Source: Affinundibacterium seohonense (GTDB lineage: Bacteria; Pseudomonadota; Gammaproteobacteria; Burkholderiales; Burkholderiaceae_D). Taken from it: a stretch of DNA of 64,000 nucleotides. Positions 7,306 to 16,235 of this stretch are shown piece by piece. How positions within the stretch are numbered: the first letter of the stretch is position 1; each line of letters opens with the position of its first letter. The position numbers and the translations under genes are program-made. The notes under the pieces are model-generated. The model made no database searches. It worked only from the letters and a program-made list of their open reading frames with translations, and had not been told where the DNA came from. The stretch covers positions 248,001 through 312,000 of the forward strand of contig NZ_JACOFW010000002.1 in NCBI RefSeq assembly GCF_014284305.1, written 5' to 3'.

Positions 7306-9591
7306 TTAGAAACGATAGTCCAAAGTCAAAGTGTAAGTGCGTGGATTGCCGTAGAAGGCGGTGGTGCTGCCTTCACCCAAAGTTGGGAACAAATAACCAG
7401 CCACTTTGTAACGGGCATCATTCAAGTTTTTGCCATGCAAGCCAACGCGTACGCGATTGTCAGAACGGCTCCAAACTAAGCTAGCATCCCACAGCTTGTA
7501 ACTGTCTTGATCGAGGATAGGTGTTGGTGTTTCGAACTGATAAGTCTTGCCACGGAATGCCAAGCCACTGCTCAAAGTGAGTTTGCCAGAATTGCCCAAC
7601 ATCGCCATATCCCAATCGTAGTTAGCACGGATGCTGGCTGTTTGTTTTGGTGTGTTTTGGAATACGCGTAAATGAGCGACGTCGATGTTCCCTGCGCCGA
7701 CATACTTCGTATACTTGGCATCGATGTAGCTGAACATGCCTGACATGCTAAATGCGTCGGTCAAACGGGCTGTCGCTTCGAGTTCGACACCATCGATCTT
7801 GGCTTTACCGGCGTTGGTTGTCACACCCGCGAAGCTATCGTCTTTGCCATCACCATTCGTATCAATCGCGACTGAGCCAGGGATTTGCACATCTTTGTAA
7901 TCGCTATGGAAAACCGCGACGTTCGTCAACACGGTATTTTTAGCAAAAGCTGATTTCAGACCAATTTCAAAGGTACTGATTTGCTCTGGCAAGAAACCTT
8001 GTTTCGCTTTGTCCAAAGTGAGTTTGGAACCAACCAAATTCATACGTGGATCGAAACCACCGCCTTTAAAACCTTCGGTCCAAGAAGCGTAAACGTTTTG
8101 ATCCGCGCTAGCTTTCCAGCCGAGGGAAATGCGTGGTGTGAATTTTTTGTCTTCACGATGTAAATCGGATTTCGTTAAATTGGTATCGGTTCTGAACAAG
8201 ACAGCCGCTGCATTGCCCATGCCAGGAGAACCCGCTGTACCCAAATAGATTTGACGCAAGATACTGGCTTCGCGTTTATCGACAGTGTAACGACCGCCAA
8301 CCGAGAGGTTCAGGTCTTTACTCAAATCAAAACTGACATCAGCGAAAGCTGCCCAAGCTTTAGTATCGATATCGCCTTCCGTAAAAGTGGAAGTGCCGAG
8401 TAGGCGCACGTCAAATTTATTGTACGCATTCGCATCAATATAGTAGACGCCAGCCACACCTTGGAAGGCTTTGCCAGTGTAGGTCAACTGAAATTCCTGG
8501 CTGAACTGTTTGTTTTTATACTGTGCTGGTACGTCAAAATCGACAGTGCCCAATGAGTCGAAATCAATCGGCGCATACGAAGTGTCATGACGCGATGATG
8601 TGACCGATTTCAACATCAGATCCGATTCGAGCTGATATTCGACTAAAGCAGAAATGCCGCTTTGTGTCACTTGTTGTTTGCGACCGAGCGCGGTGTTCAA
8701 GTTAGCTCGGGTGTCATACACATTACTCAAGACTGGTGCGCCACTGATTTTGCCGACGGTTAAACGATGACCGTGTTTAGGATTGGAATCGTCTTGGCTG
8801 GTGTCCGCAGAAACGCGGATGAACAAAGAACTGTTTGGCAAAAACTCTGCGCTTAAGCGCGCTGCGGATACATCTTTGTTGTAGTTGTCTTCACCTGTCG
8901 TGAAGTTAGTACCGAAACCATTGCGTTTGAATTTTGCTAGCGTTCCGCCAACGCGTACTGTGTCTGATAATGCAGTGCTTGCTGTCAATACACCATCCAT
9001 TTGACCATAGCTACCAACCGAGGCTTTTAAGCGCACATCAGTCGCTGGTCCCATTTTGCGTGTCACATATTTGACCGCGCCACCGATGGTGTTACGACCA
9101 TACAAAGTGCCTTGTGGTCCACGCAAAACTTCGATGCGTTCGACATCATAAATATCAGCAACCGCACCTTGTGGACGTGCCAGATAAATATCATCGAGAT
9201 AGATACCCACGCCAGATTCAAAACCGGCGAGTGGATCTTGTTGACCTACGCCGCGGATGAAGGATGTTAGTGTGGAGTTAGTACCGCGTGACGCGCTCAT
9301 TGTCGTGTTCGGCAAAGTTAATACCAAGCCAGTGATATCGGCGACGCCGCTTTTTGATAATTGATCGGCGCTATACGCGGTAACAGAAACAGGTACGTCT
9401 TGCAGAGTTTCTTCGCGGCGGCGTGCGCTCACGACGACTTTGGAAATTTGTGTGTCGTCGGCAGCTTTTACTGCTGCGTCGGTAGTTTGCGCTTGGGCAA
9501 AGCCAACGCCGCTGCCATAAATGGCGAGAATGGCTGCTGCTGAACGGCTTAGCAAAATAAGTTTGCCTTGTGATTTTTTGGATGAGGTCAT
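7306..9591 (-). CDS. TonB-dependent outer-membrane receptor
   Basis: About 761 residues from the ATG at 9591, which follows a GGAGA site; the frame runs 22 codons further upstream without one. A signal peptide ends near GFAQAQ. The plug domain starts with VVVSARRREETLQDVPVSVTA, a wording common in receptors of environmental Proteobacteria for non-siderophore substrates. It continues with RGVGQQDPLAGFESGVGIYLDD and VLRGPQGTLYGRNTIGGAV. The barrel ends with an aromatic residue (TYTLTLDYRF), as expected for BAM recognition. It imports a ligand using TonB energy. Divergent from a LysR gene across a region with three operator-like palindromes, so probably under its control. Confidence 0.93.
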   Translation of the reverse strand: MTSSKKSQGKLILLSRSAAAILAIYGSGVGFAQAQTTDAAVKAADDTQISKVVVSARRREETLQDVPVSVTAYSADQLSKSGVADITGLVLTLPNTTMSASRGTNSTLTSFIRGVGQQDPLAGFESGVGIYLDDIYLARPQGAVADIYDVERIEVLRGPQGTLYGRNTIGGAVKYVTRKMGPATDVRLKASVGSYGQMDGVLTASTALSDTVRVGGTLAKFKRNGFGTNFTTGEDNYNKDVSAARLSAEFLPNSSLFIRVSADTSQDDSNPKHGHRLTVGKISGAPVLSNVYDTRANLNTALGRKQQVTQSGISALVEYQLESDLMLKSVTSSRHDTSYAPIDFDSLGTVDFDVPAQYKNKQFSQEFQLTYTGKAFQGVAGVYYIDANAYNKFDVRLLGTSTFTEGDIDTKAWAAFADVSFDLSKDLNLSVGGRYTVDKREASILRQIYLGTAGSPGMGNAAAVLFRTDTNLTKSDLHREDKKFTPRISLGWKASADQNVYASWTEGFKGGGFDPRMNLVGSKLTLDKAKQGFLPEQISTFEIGLKSAFAKNTVLTNVAVFHSDYKDVQIPGSVAIDTNGDGKDDSFAGVTTNAGKAKIDGVELEATARLTDAFSMSGMFSYIDAKYTKYVGAGNIDVAHLRVFQNTPKQTASIRANYDWDMAMLGNSGKLTLSSGLAFRGKTYQFETPTPILDQDSYKLWDASLVWSRSDNRVRVGLHGKNLNDARYKVAGYLFPTLGEGSTTAFYGNPRTYTLTLDYRF

Positions 9592-10076
9592 GATTTGTCT
9601 CCAGAGTTGTCGATATCTTTTATTTCGATCAAACCGAAGCTTGCAATGAATGTGCAATGGGCGGCTTATCGAAGCGGTCTTGCTGTTTTATTCGTTTCAG
9701 GTGGTATGCGATTGCATTAACACGGATTGGAGTGTGTATGAATTCAAAGCGCTTAGAAACCCGCGCTATTGCGCACCCACTGTGCATAAATGCACATTGA
9801 TGTGTTATTTGCAATCAAAAGCGTAGTTTGTGAAGAAAAATGGGCGATTTACGCTGTTTTGGCAGAAATAAGCCCCAATATTGTGCAGTGCACGCACGTG
9901 GTAAGTGCGCAACAATCTGATCGATGCGCCAACTCGGCGCATTTTCCTCTTAATAAAAGAATATTTTTAACTAAATTGAAGTTGATTGCTAAACTTATGT
10001 GCTTTGATGCACAATCAAAGCACGCCGCGCAATCTTGTTTGCGGAATTGGACGAAATACTGAAATTGAGGAATGTG
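9592..10076. promoter_or_regulatory. Divergent control region between TonB receptor and LysR gene
   Basis: A 485-bp AT-rich gap with no credible gene. It contains three palindromes sharing a GTGC/GCAC half-site: 9781-9796 (TGTGCAT-AA-ATGCACA), 9893-9903 (GTGCA-G-TGCAC) and 9999-10023 (two 10-bp arms GTGCTTTGAT/ATCAAAGCAC around GCACA). The last lies ~54 bp before the LysR start. The set fits operators for the divergent LysR protein, but binding is inferred. Confidence 0.6.
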
Positions 10077-10979
10077 ATGACGACTTTGCCCGAATGGACC
10101 GATCTGCGTTTCTTTCTAGAATTGGCTCGCACAGGTACCTTGTCTGGCACCTCGCGACGCTTGTCGGTGGAACATACAACGGTCGCACGACGCATTGATC
10201 GCCTCGAAGAACAACTAGGCGCAACCCTGTTTGATCGTAGTCGCGAGGGCTATCAATTGACGGAAATGGGACTCGCCTTATTGCCTCATGCCGAAGCGAT
10301 GGAAAGCGCGGTTACCGCGGCACAAGATGAATTGACCGGTGCGCAAATTTCTGTGCGCGGGATTGTACGTTTGGGCGTACCAGAGATTTTAGGTTCACGC
10401 GTGGTTGCACCAGCCTTAGTCGACTTATTGCAAGCCCATCCTGATTTGAGCGTGGATCTATTGTTGCTACCGCGCTTTGCTAACCTGGCGAATCGTGAAG
10501 CGGATCTCGGTGTGATGTTAGATCCGCCGAGCACTGGACGTTATATGGTGACGCGCTTAGCCAGCTTTCGCATGTATATCTACGGCGCGCCTTCTTATTT
10601 GGCTAAGCACCCACCGATCACAGCGCATGCTGATTTAATCAAACATGACTTTGTCGATTATGTGCAGGACCGATTAGCCAGTAGTGGCTTGAACTACATG
10701 GGTGAACTTGGCTTCACACCGCATCGCCGTATGTGTTGTACTAGCTTGGCTGCCCAATGTGAGGCCGCAGCGTTGGGCTTGGGATTGATCCTAGCGCCAC
10801 CTTATGCGGTACCTGACGATGGTCGTTTGGTGCGTGTCTTAGAGAATAATTTTTATGCAGAGCGTTCGTTCTGTTTGGTCGCGCCCACGGATCTGTATCG
10901 CTTGCAGAGAGTGCGTGTCGTGTGGAATTTGTTGCGTGATGTGGCGGAGAAAAATCCTGCCTTGTTTATTATTCCTTGA
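10077..10979 (+). CDS. LysR-family transcriptional regulator
   Basis: A 300-residue regulator. The ATG at 10077 follows a GAGG site; the longer TTG-started frame is unlikely. The N-terminal winged helix reads DLRFFLELARTGTLSGTSRRL then HTTVARRIDRLEEQLGATLFDR, followed by the effector-binding domain from about residue 90 (VRLGVPEILGSRVV). It resembles LysR proteins with the SVEHTTVARRI recognition helix. It is divergent from the TonB receptor gene and is the obvious candidate regulator of the receptor, hydrolase and transporter set. Inducer unknown. Confidence 0.92.
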   Translation: MTTLPEWTDLRFFLELARTGTLSGTSRRLSVEHTTVARRIDRLEEQLGATLFDRSREGYQLTEMGLALLPHAEAMESAVTAAQDELTGAQISVRGIVRLGVPEILGSRVVAPALVDLLQAHPDLSVDLLLLPRFANLANREADLGVMLDPPSTGRYMVTRLASFRMYIYGAPSYLAKHPPITAHADLIKHDFVDYVQDRLASSGLNYMGELGFTPHRRMCCTSLAAQCEAAALGLGLILAPPYAVPDDGRLVRVLENNFYAERSFCLVAPTDLYRLQRVRVVWNLLRDVAEKNPALFIIP

Positions 10980-11127
10980 GTGCCCGATAATCAATTCAAT
11001 GATCAATTTAATTTTGGGAGACAAGTGAAAAATTTTGCTTCCTAAGCACCGTTGCACTGATACATTAATAAAATGCATGACAATTTGTGTGTAAAATTCA
11101 GCCTGTTATTTTTAAAAAAAACACCAA

Positions 11128-11583
11128 ATGAAACGAGTACACCTCTCACTCGCAAAGCAGTCTGGCGGTATCAGTTTATTGATGACAGCTGTGCTCATGA
11201 TGGGGATTAGCCTCATAGGTATGAGCGTTCTCTATTACATGCGTTTTTCGCAATGGCCGATGCAGGCGAGTTTTAATCGTTGGGGGCAATCCCTGGGTGT
11301 CATTCAACAAGAAGTCAAAAAGGGTGCGGGGCTCGTTTCAAATAGCGCTGATTCTTCAACACTCGGTGAAGGACTACGCAAATGCAAGATTAAGGGCAAA
11401 GTCGTGTATTCCAATGTCGATTGTCTCGACAGTAATGACACGACGCGTTCACTGACATTGCAAGATAGTCGAGGTTTTTCTTTGCCACCACCTTCAGAAA
11501 AAAACGCTGCTTTAACCGCGAATTCGGGCCCGACTATACAAGAAAAGATGATGGACAGGGCTATAGATAAGGCGACCAAGTAA
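11128..11583 (+). CDS. Small membrane-anchored protein, DUF4124-like segment
   Basis: A 151-residue protein. A Lys/Arg N-terminus and one hydrophobic helix (about residues 16-38) suggest an inner-membrane anchor with the rest in the periplasm. At about residues 88-102, CKIKGKVVYSNVDC resembles the short two-cysteine DUF4124 motif. The C-terminal third is low-complexity and polar. No enzyme motif was found. It lies 160 bp upstream of pbpC on the same strand, which hints at an envelope role. The ribosome-binding site is weak. Confidence 0.65.
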   Translation: MKRVHLSLAKQSGGISLLMTAVLMMGISLIGMSVLYYMRFSQWPMQASFNRWGQSLGVIQQEVKKGAGLVSNSADSSTLGEGLRKCKIKGKVVYSNVDCLDSNDTTRSLTLQDSRGFSLPPPSEKNAALTANSGPTIQEKMMDRAIDKATK

Positions 11584-11742
11584 CGCGTGTTTTTCACGGG
11601 GTCAATGCTTCCCGTAATAAGTCAGGCACTAGTGCAGTAGCGTTTTGCAGTCGCGTTTTGTAGTCCATGCTCTTGCAACACTGAATCTTTGATTGCTTCT
11701 ACAATGCTTTCTCTTTAGATTAAAGTTAAACGTATAATTTTC

Positions 11743-14127
11743 ATGGCATCATTTTCATCGTTTAAGTTAGGTGCCAGATTACTTCAGTCGCTGGTGTGGT
11801 GTCGTTCTTATCCTTGGCGTGCCGCGTGCGCATTGATACTGAGCTGCTTGCTCTTGTTCGATCAGGTTTTTCCACCGCCTATTCCGCAGGATGAAGCCGG
11901 GATGGTGGTGGTGGCGCGAGATGGCACGCCATTGCGAGCATGGCCAGACGCCGATGGCGTTTGGCGTTTTCCTGTGACACCTGACAAAGTTTCAGAAAAA
12001 TATCTAGACGCCTTATTGACCTACGAAGATCGTTGGTTTTACTGGCATTTCGGTGTGAATCCACTGGCACTCACGCGTGCCGCTTGGCAATGGATGCGAT
12101 ATGGCGAGATCGTCTCCGGCGGCTCAACTTTAAGCATGCAAGTGGCGCGTGCTTTAGAGCCGGTACCGCGCAGTATGTCCGGCAAGCTCAAGCAAATTGC
12201 GCGTGCCTTGCAATTAGAGATACGTTTATCCAAACGAGAAATTCTCACCTTGTATTTGAACCACGCGCCAATGGGTGGCATCGTCGAAGGCGTAGAAATG
12301 GCGAGTCGCAGTTATCTCGGCAAAAGCGCCAAGCAACTTTCTGCTGCCGAAGCGGCATTATTGGTGGTATTGCCGCAAGCGCCTTCACGTTTACGGCCAG
12401 ATCGCCATCCCGCACGCGCGCAATTGTATCGCGACAAAGTTTTAAAGCGCATGGCGCAATTGCAGCATTGGTCGCAAGCAGAAGTTGATGATGCCTTGAT
12501 TGAAAAAGTTGGGGCTAATCCACCCCGCTTAGCGTGGCTTGCCCCCTTAGCTGCCGAGCGTTTACGGCAGTCGGCGAAACGTCAAAAAGTGAAAAAGATC
12601 GGCGGGGAAGCGACCATCGTACAGTCGACTTTAGATCGTGAGGTGCAGACTTTACTGGAACGGATGCTGGTAGATAAAGTGAGTCAATTGCCTCGCTTCG
12701 TGTCGATGGCAGCGCTAGTGATGGATAGTAAGACGATGGAAGTGCTCGGCTATGCTGGCTCGGCCGACTTTGCTGATGAACGACGTTTTAATCATGTCGA
12801 TATGGTGCGAGGAATCCGTTCTCCGGGCTCGACCCTAAAACCTTTTCTGTACGCGATGGCTTTAGATGATGGGCTGATTCATTCCGAGAGTTTATTGGCT
12901 GATACACCGCAGTCATTCAGTGGCTATGATCCTGGCAATTTTCAAGCGAATTTTTCAGGGCCGGTGAGCGTGTCAGAGGCTTTGCAGAGATCCTTAAATG
13001 TCCCTGCTGTTGACCTGCTTGATCGCATTGGATCTGCGCGTTTTGCGGCACGCTTGTCAAGCGCTGGTTTGCGTTTGCGGCTTCCCAAAGACGCCATGCC
13101 TAACCTCAGTATCATACTCGGTGGTGCTGGCACTAGTTTGGAAGAGTTAGTCGGCGCCTACCGTTCTCTGGCTATGGCAGGTATGGCGGGAGCACCACGC
13201 ATCACGCCCGATGCACCAGTGCGCGAAGCGAGAATGATGAGTGCAGGTGCTGCTTTTATTATTCGCAATATCTTGGAAACTGGCGGACATCCTGATCAAC
13301 CTTTTGTAGAGGATGACGGCAGCGGTGTCCGCTTAGCGTGGAAAACTGGAACGAGCTATGGATTCCGCGATGCCTGGGCAGTTGGTGTGAGTGGTCGTTA
13401 CACCTTGGGTGTGTGGGTCGGACGTCCTGATGGTACACCGAACCCCGGTTTTTTTGGTGCCAATGTCGCAGCGCCCTTATTGCAGCAAATTGCTTTCGCG
13501 TTACCACGTAGTTACACCTCACAATCCAGACCTGCCGCCGTAAGTACTGCGCAAATTTGTTGGCCGCTAGGGATTTCCGCTGATAAAACCTCGGCGGCAC
13601 ACTGTCACGTTAAACGAAGTGCATGGATCTTAAATGACACTATTCCACCAACGCTCCCTGATCGTCTGCGGACGAACAGCCTGATAGAAACCATCTGGAT
13701 CGATCCGCAAACGCAACTACGCACCACGCCAAGTTGTCATCAACAATCACAACAAGCAGAGGTGGCGCGTTGGCCTGCACTATTAGAAGCATGGCTTAGT
13801 CCACAACGCAAACAAGATCTGGGTTTAGTTCCTTGGGCTGCTAATTGTGTGCAGCTTAATGTGATCGGCAGTATTAAATTGATGGGAATTAACCAAGGCA
13901 GTCGACTGCGTAACGCCCCAGGAAAGTCAGATGTGACGATTAGCCTGGACGCTGTCGGTGGCACCGGTCAACATTATTGGCTATTGGATGGTAAGCAAAC
14001 TGAAAATGCCAATGGCAAAAAGCGTCAAAGTTTTATTATCAGTACCAGCGGTACTCACAGCATTACCGTTATTGACGCCGCAGGTCATGTGGATAGTGTT
14101 AGTTTTGTAGTGGATAAACGGAATTAA
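11743..14127 (+). CDS. pbpC: Penicillin-binding protein 1C
   Basis: A 794-residue bifunctional peptidoglycan synthase. After an N-terminal membrane anchor comes the GT51 glycosyltransferase domain with EDRWFYWHFGVNP and GGSTLSMQVAR, where the Glu is catalytic. The transpeptidase domain has active-site SPGSTLKP and the KTGTS box (WKTGTSYGFRDAW). The last ~90 residues match the BiPBP_C domain typical of PBP1C. It polymerises and cross-links glycan strands at the inner membrane. The alpha-2-macroglobulin gene that often accompanies pbpC is absent here. Confidence 0.95.
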   Translation: MASFSSFKLGARLLQSLVWCRSYPWRAACALILSCLLLFDQVFPPPIPQDEAGMVVVARDGTPLRAWPDADGVWRFPVTPDKVSEKYLDALLTYEDRWFYWHFGVNPLALTRAAWQWMRYGEIVSGGSTLSMQVARALEPVPRSMSGKLKQIARALQLEIRLSKREILTLYLNHAPMGGIVEGVEMASRSYLGKSAKQLSAAEAALLVVLPQAPSRLRPDRHPARAQLYRDKVLKRMAQLQHWSQAEVDDALIEKVGANPPRLAWLAPLAAERLRQSAKRQKVKKIGGEATIVQSTLDREVQTLLERMLVDKVSQLPRFVSMAALVMDSKTMEVLGYAGSADFADERRFNHVDMVRGIRSPGSTLKPFLYAMALDDGLIHSESLLADTPQSFSGYDPGNFQANFSGPVSVSEALQRSLNVPAVDLLDRIGSARFAARLSSAGLRLRLPKDAMPNLSIILGGAGTSLEELVGAYRSLAMAGMAGAPRITPDAPVREARMMSAGAAFIIRNILETGGHPDQPFVEDDGSGVRLAWKTGTSYGFRDAWAVGVSGRYTLGVWVGRPDGTPNPGFFGANVAAPLLQQIAFALPRSYTSQSRPAAVSTAQICWPLGISADKTSAAHCHVKRSAWILNDTIPPTLPDRLRTNSLIETIWIDPQTQLRTTPSCHQQSQQAEVARWPALLEAWLSPQRKQDLGLVPWAANCVQLNVIGSIKLMGINQGSRLRNAPGKSDVTISLDAVGGTGQHYWLLDGKQTENANGKKRQSFIISTSGTHSITVIDAAGHVDSVSFVVDKRN

Positions 14128-14210
14128 CTTAATGCTGCTTGCTATGTTGACCAGACTGGTTGCGATTAACAATCGACCGGCAATGTGAAATCACAGTTAG
14201 CTAGTCGGTA

Positions 14211-14654
14211 TTACTCCGGTCTATCCAACTTAGTCGACAACAATATCGTCGAAAACGTATCCACCACGCCTTTAATCAACCGTATCTTATCAATCACGGC
14301 ATCAAGCTCATGCGTTGATTCGGTTGATAGCATCGCACACAAATCATAGCGCCCGCTGACGGTATAGAGTTTGATGATTTCATGCCGCTTGGTGAGGGCG
14401 CGCATGATTTCTGGCTCGTGTTGCGATTCGATAGAAATCAATACCATCGCCCGAATGCTGGGGCGGCTGCGGCTGACCGAGATATCTACCGTGTAGCCGC
14501 TGATAATGCCGCGATCTTCTAGTGACTTTAAACGCAATTGAGCTGTGCTACGCGCGCAGCCTAGAGCCTTTGCCATTGCGACGATGGGGAGGCGGGCATT
14601 CACTTTGAGTAAATCGATGATTTGTTGGTCGAGTGGGTCAATTTTGTTTGGCAT
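14211..14654 (-). CDS. AsnC/Lrp-family transcriptional regulator
   Basis: A 147-residue protein. The N-terminal helix-turn-helix reads PIVAMAKALGCARSTAQLRLKSLEDRGII, shown here as adjoining pieces of the HTH_AsnC domain. It is followed by the RAM ligand-binding domain (SGRYDLCAMLSTES with the conserved G-YD). It is divergent from kamA and separated from it by 184 bp that contain a 15-bp palindrome. The likely role is lysine- or amino-acid-responsive control of the lysine catabolic genes. The ligand is inferred from context only. Confidence 0.9.
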   Translation of the reverse strand: MPNKIDPLDQQIIDLLKVNARLPIVAMAKALGCARSTAQLRLKSLEDRGIISGYTVDISVSRSRPSIRAMVLISIESQHEPEIMRALTKRHEIIKLYTVSGRYDLCAMLSTESTHELDAVIDKIRLIKGVVDTFSTILLSTKLDRPE

Positions 14655-14691
14655 GGCGGAATTCGGCTAATTTCAGGCACTTTGTTTGATT

Positions 14692-14706
14692 GTCATACAT
14701 TATGAC
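14692..14706. promoter_or_regulatory. Candidate Lrp/AsnC operator
   Basis: A perfect inverted repeat GTCATA-CAT-TATGAC of 15 bp lies between the divergent AsnC/Lrp gene and kamA. Its size and dyad symmetry fit the ~15-bp sites bound by this family. It lies 38 bp from the regulator start, so autoregulation is also possible. Confidence 0.5.
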
Positions 14707-14838
14707 TGATTTTCGTCTGTTGTTTAAGTCGTTTTGTGCGTTTGTGGCGGCATAACTCCTCTTTACACTATCCCCCTGTCACCCACATGGGTATCGATCA
14801 CATTCTGCTGGCATTCCTTATATAAAGAGAGAGACATC

Positions 14839-16020
14839 ATGGACCAAAAAGTCGAGTTTAATCCAATCAAGAAATTACTGACACGCGCGGAATTAGACGC
14901 TTATGATCCAGAGTCTGAATCTTGGCAAAAGCAGTTCACACGTCGTTATTCTCATCACTCCGAATTGATGGGTGTTTTGAATAATGTGGAAGACGTGGAT
15001 AACACAGTCTACAAAAAATTCGCGGTGGCGATTACGCCATACATGGCGCAACTGATGGATAAAGATGATCCTAATTGCCCTATCCGTTTGCAATACATGC
15101 CTTCTCATCACGAGCAAACTATCCCTGGTTTCGCGACCTCTTTGGACCAATTAGGTGAAGAGGGCGATACGATTCCTGGTACTAGCGTGGTGCATCGTTA
15201 TCCACGTCGCGTGTTGTTCTTGGTATCGAATACATGCGCAACTTTGTGCCGCTTCTGCACACGCAAGCGTATGGTTTCTCAGCCTGATGGCTCCGTCGCT
15301 AAAGACGAAATCGAAGCATCTATCGATTACATCGCGAGCAATCCAGAGATTGAAGACGTGCTCTTGTCTGGTGGTGATCCATTGACATTTACCGATGAGC
15401 GTTTGGATTACATCCTCGGCGAATTGCGCCGTCGCGCACCGCATGTCCGCTTCTTGCGTATGGGTTCACGTATGGTCGTGCAATTGCCAACACGCGTTAC
15501 ACCAGAGTTGTGCGCAGTATTGGAAAAGCATCGCGTACAGATGATCAATATCCATATCGGCCATCCAAAAGAAATCACACCTTTGCTGCGTCAACGCGTA
15601 AAGATGATACAAAAAGCCGGCATCATGATGGGCTTGCAAACGGTCTGTTTGAAAGGCGTGAATGATGATGTGATGGTTATGCGTGATTTGTTCATGCAGA
15701 CGATCGAAATGGGTGTACGTCCTTACTACGTTTATTCCACAGATATGGTGGAAGGTGCAGCACATTTCATCGTGCCACATCACCGCATGATTGAATTGTA
15801 TGAAGGTTTGCGTGGTTGGATCAGTGGTCCAGCAGTACCAACCTTCGTGGTTGATGGTTTGGGCGGCTTGGGTAAATTGCCTATTATTCCAACTTATGTA
15901 CGTGAAGAAGAATTACCTGATGGTAGCGGTACAACGGTGAAATGCCGTAACTACAAAGGCATGACTATCGATATGCCAGGCTTGGGTCATGACTTCAGCT
16001 TGCCTACGCGTAGTAACTAA
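14839..16020 (+). CDS. kamA: L-lysine 2,3-aminomutase
   Basis: 393 residues from the ATG at 14839, preceded by AGAGAGA. The radical-SAM cluster is CATLCRFC (Cys133, Cys137, Cys140), the CxxxCxxC form. The PLP lysine lies in GLGGLGKLP. Two acidic positions that read the lysine side chain appear kept: the Asp in YSTDMVEG and the Asp in VVDGLGG; this argues against glutamate 2,3-aminomutase. It converts L-lysine to L-beta-lysine, the first step of the pathway encoded downstream. EpmB (the EF-P modification enzyme) is an alternative for this family, but the cluster context favours KamA. Confidence 0.92.
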   Translation: MDQKVEFNPIKKLLTRAELDAYDPESESWQKQFTRRYSHHSELMGVLNNVEDVDNTVYKKFAVAITPYMAQLMDKDDPNCPIRLQYMPSHHEQTIPGFATSLDQLGEEGDTIPGTSVVHRYPRRVLFLVSNTCATLCRFCTRKRMVSQPDGSVAKDEIEASIDYIASNPEIEDVLLSGGDPLTFTDERLDYILGELRRRAPHVRFLRMGSRMVVQLPTRVTPELCAVLEKHRVQMINIHIGHPKEITPLLRQRVKMIQKAGIMMGLQTVCLKGVNDDVMVMRDLFMQTIEMGVRPYYVYSTDMVEGAAHFIVPHHRMIELYEGLRGWISGPAVPTFVVDGLGGLGKLPIIPTYVREEELPDGSGTTVKCRNYKGMTIDMPGLGHDFSLPTRSN

Positions 16021-16037
16021 GAAGCTGGCATTTGAAG

Positions 16038-16191
16038 CCCTTCTCCCGCAAGCGGGAGAAGGGTGGGGATGAGGGGCGTTCAGGAATGAATGTCGGGCGT
16101 TAATTGAGTAAATTTCAGCATTGATTCTTTCCAGCGATGCAGCGATTTCAGCCACCCTCACCCTAACCCTCTCCCGCTCGCGGGAGAGGGG
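16038..16191. repeat. REP-like inverted doublet between kamA and kdd
   Basis: Two copies of the REP-like element face each other: 16038-16076 (palindrome with CTCCCGCAAGCGGGAG core, then GGGGATGAGGGG) and 16152-16191 (CCACCCTCACCCTAA, then a CTCCCGCTCGCGGGAG core). They fill most of the gap between the two genes. The layout is like the BIME doublets of enterobacteria. Transcribed together, the arms could fold into one long stem. Confidence 0.82.
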
Positions 16192-16235
16192 ATATCCGCT
16201 GCACTCATCCACCAAATTATCCCATTCTGCTCATC

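Noticed and set aside
14734..14838. N-terminal extension of KamA
   Set aside because: Cysteine/tryptophan-rich, not family-like, and the downstream ATG has a proper AGAGAGA site.
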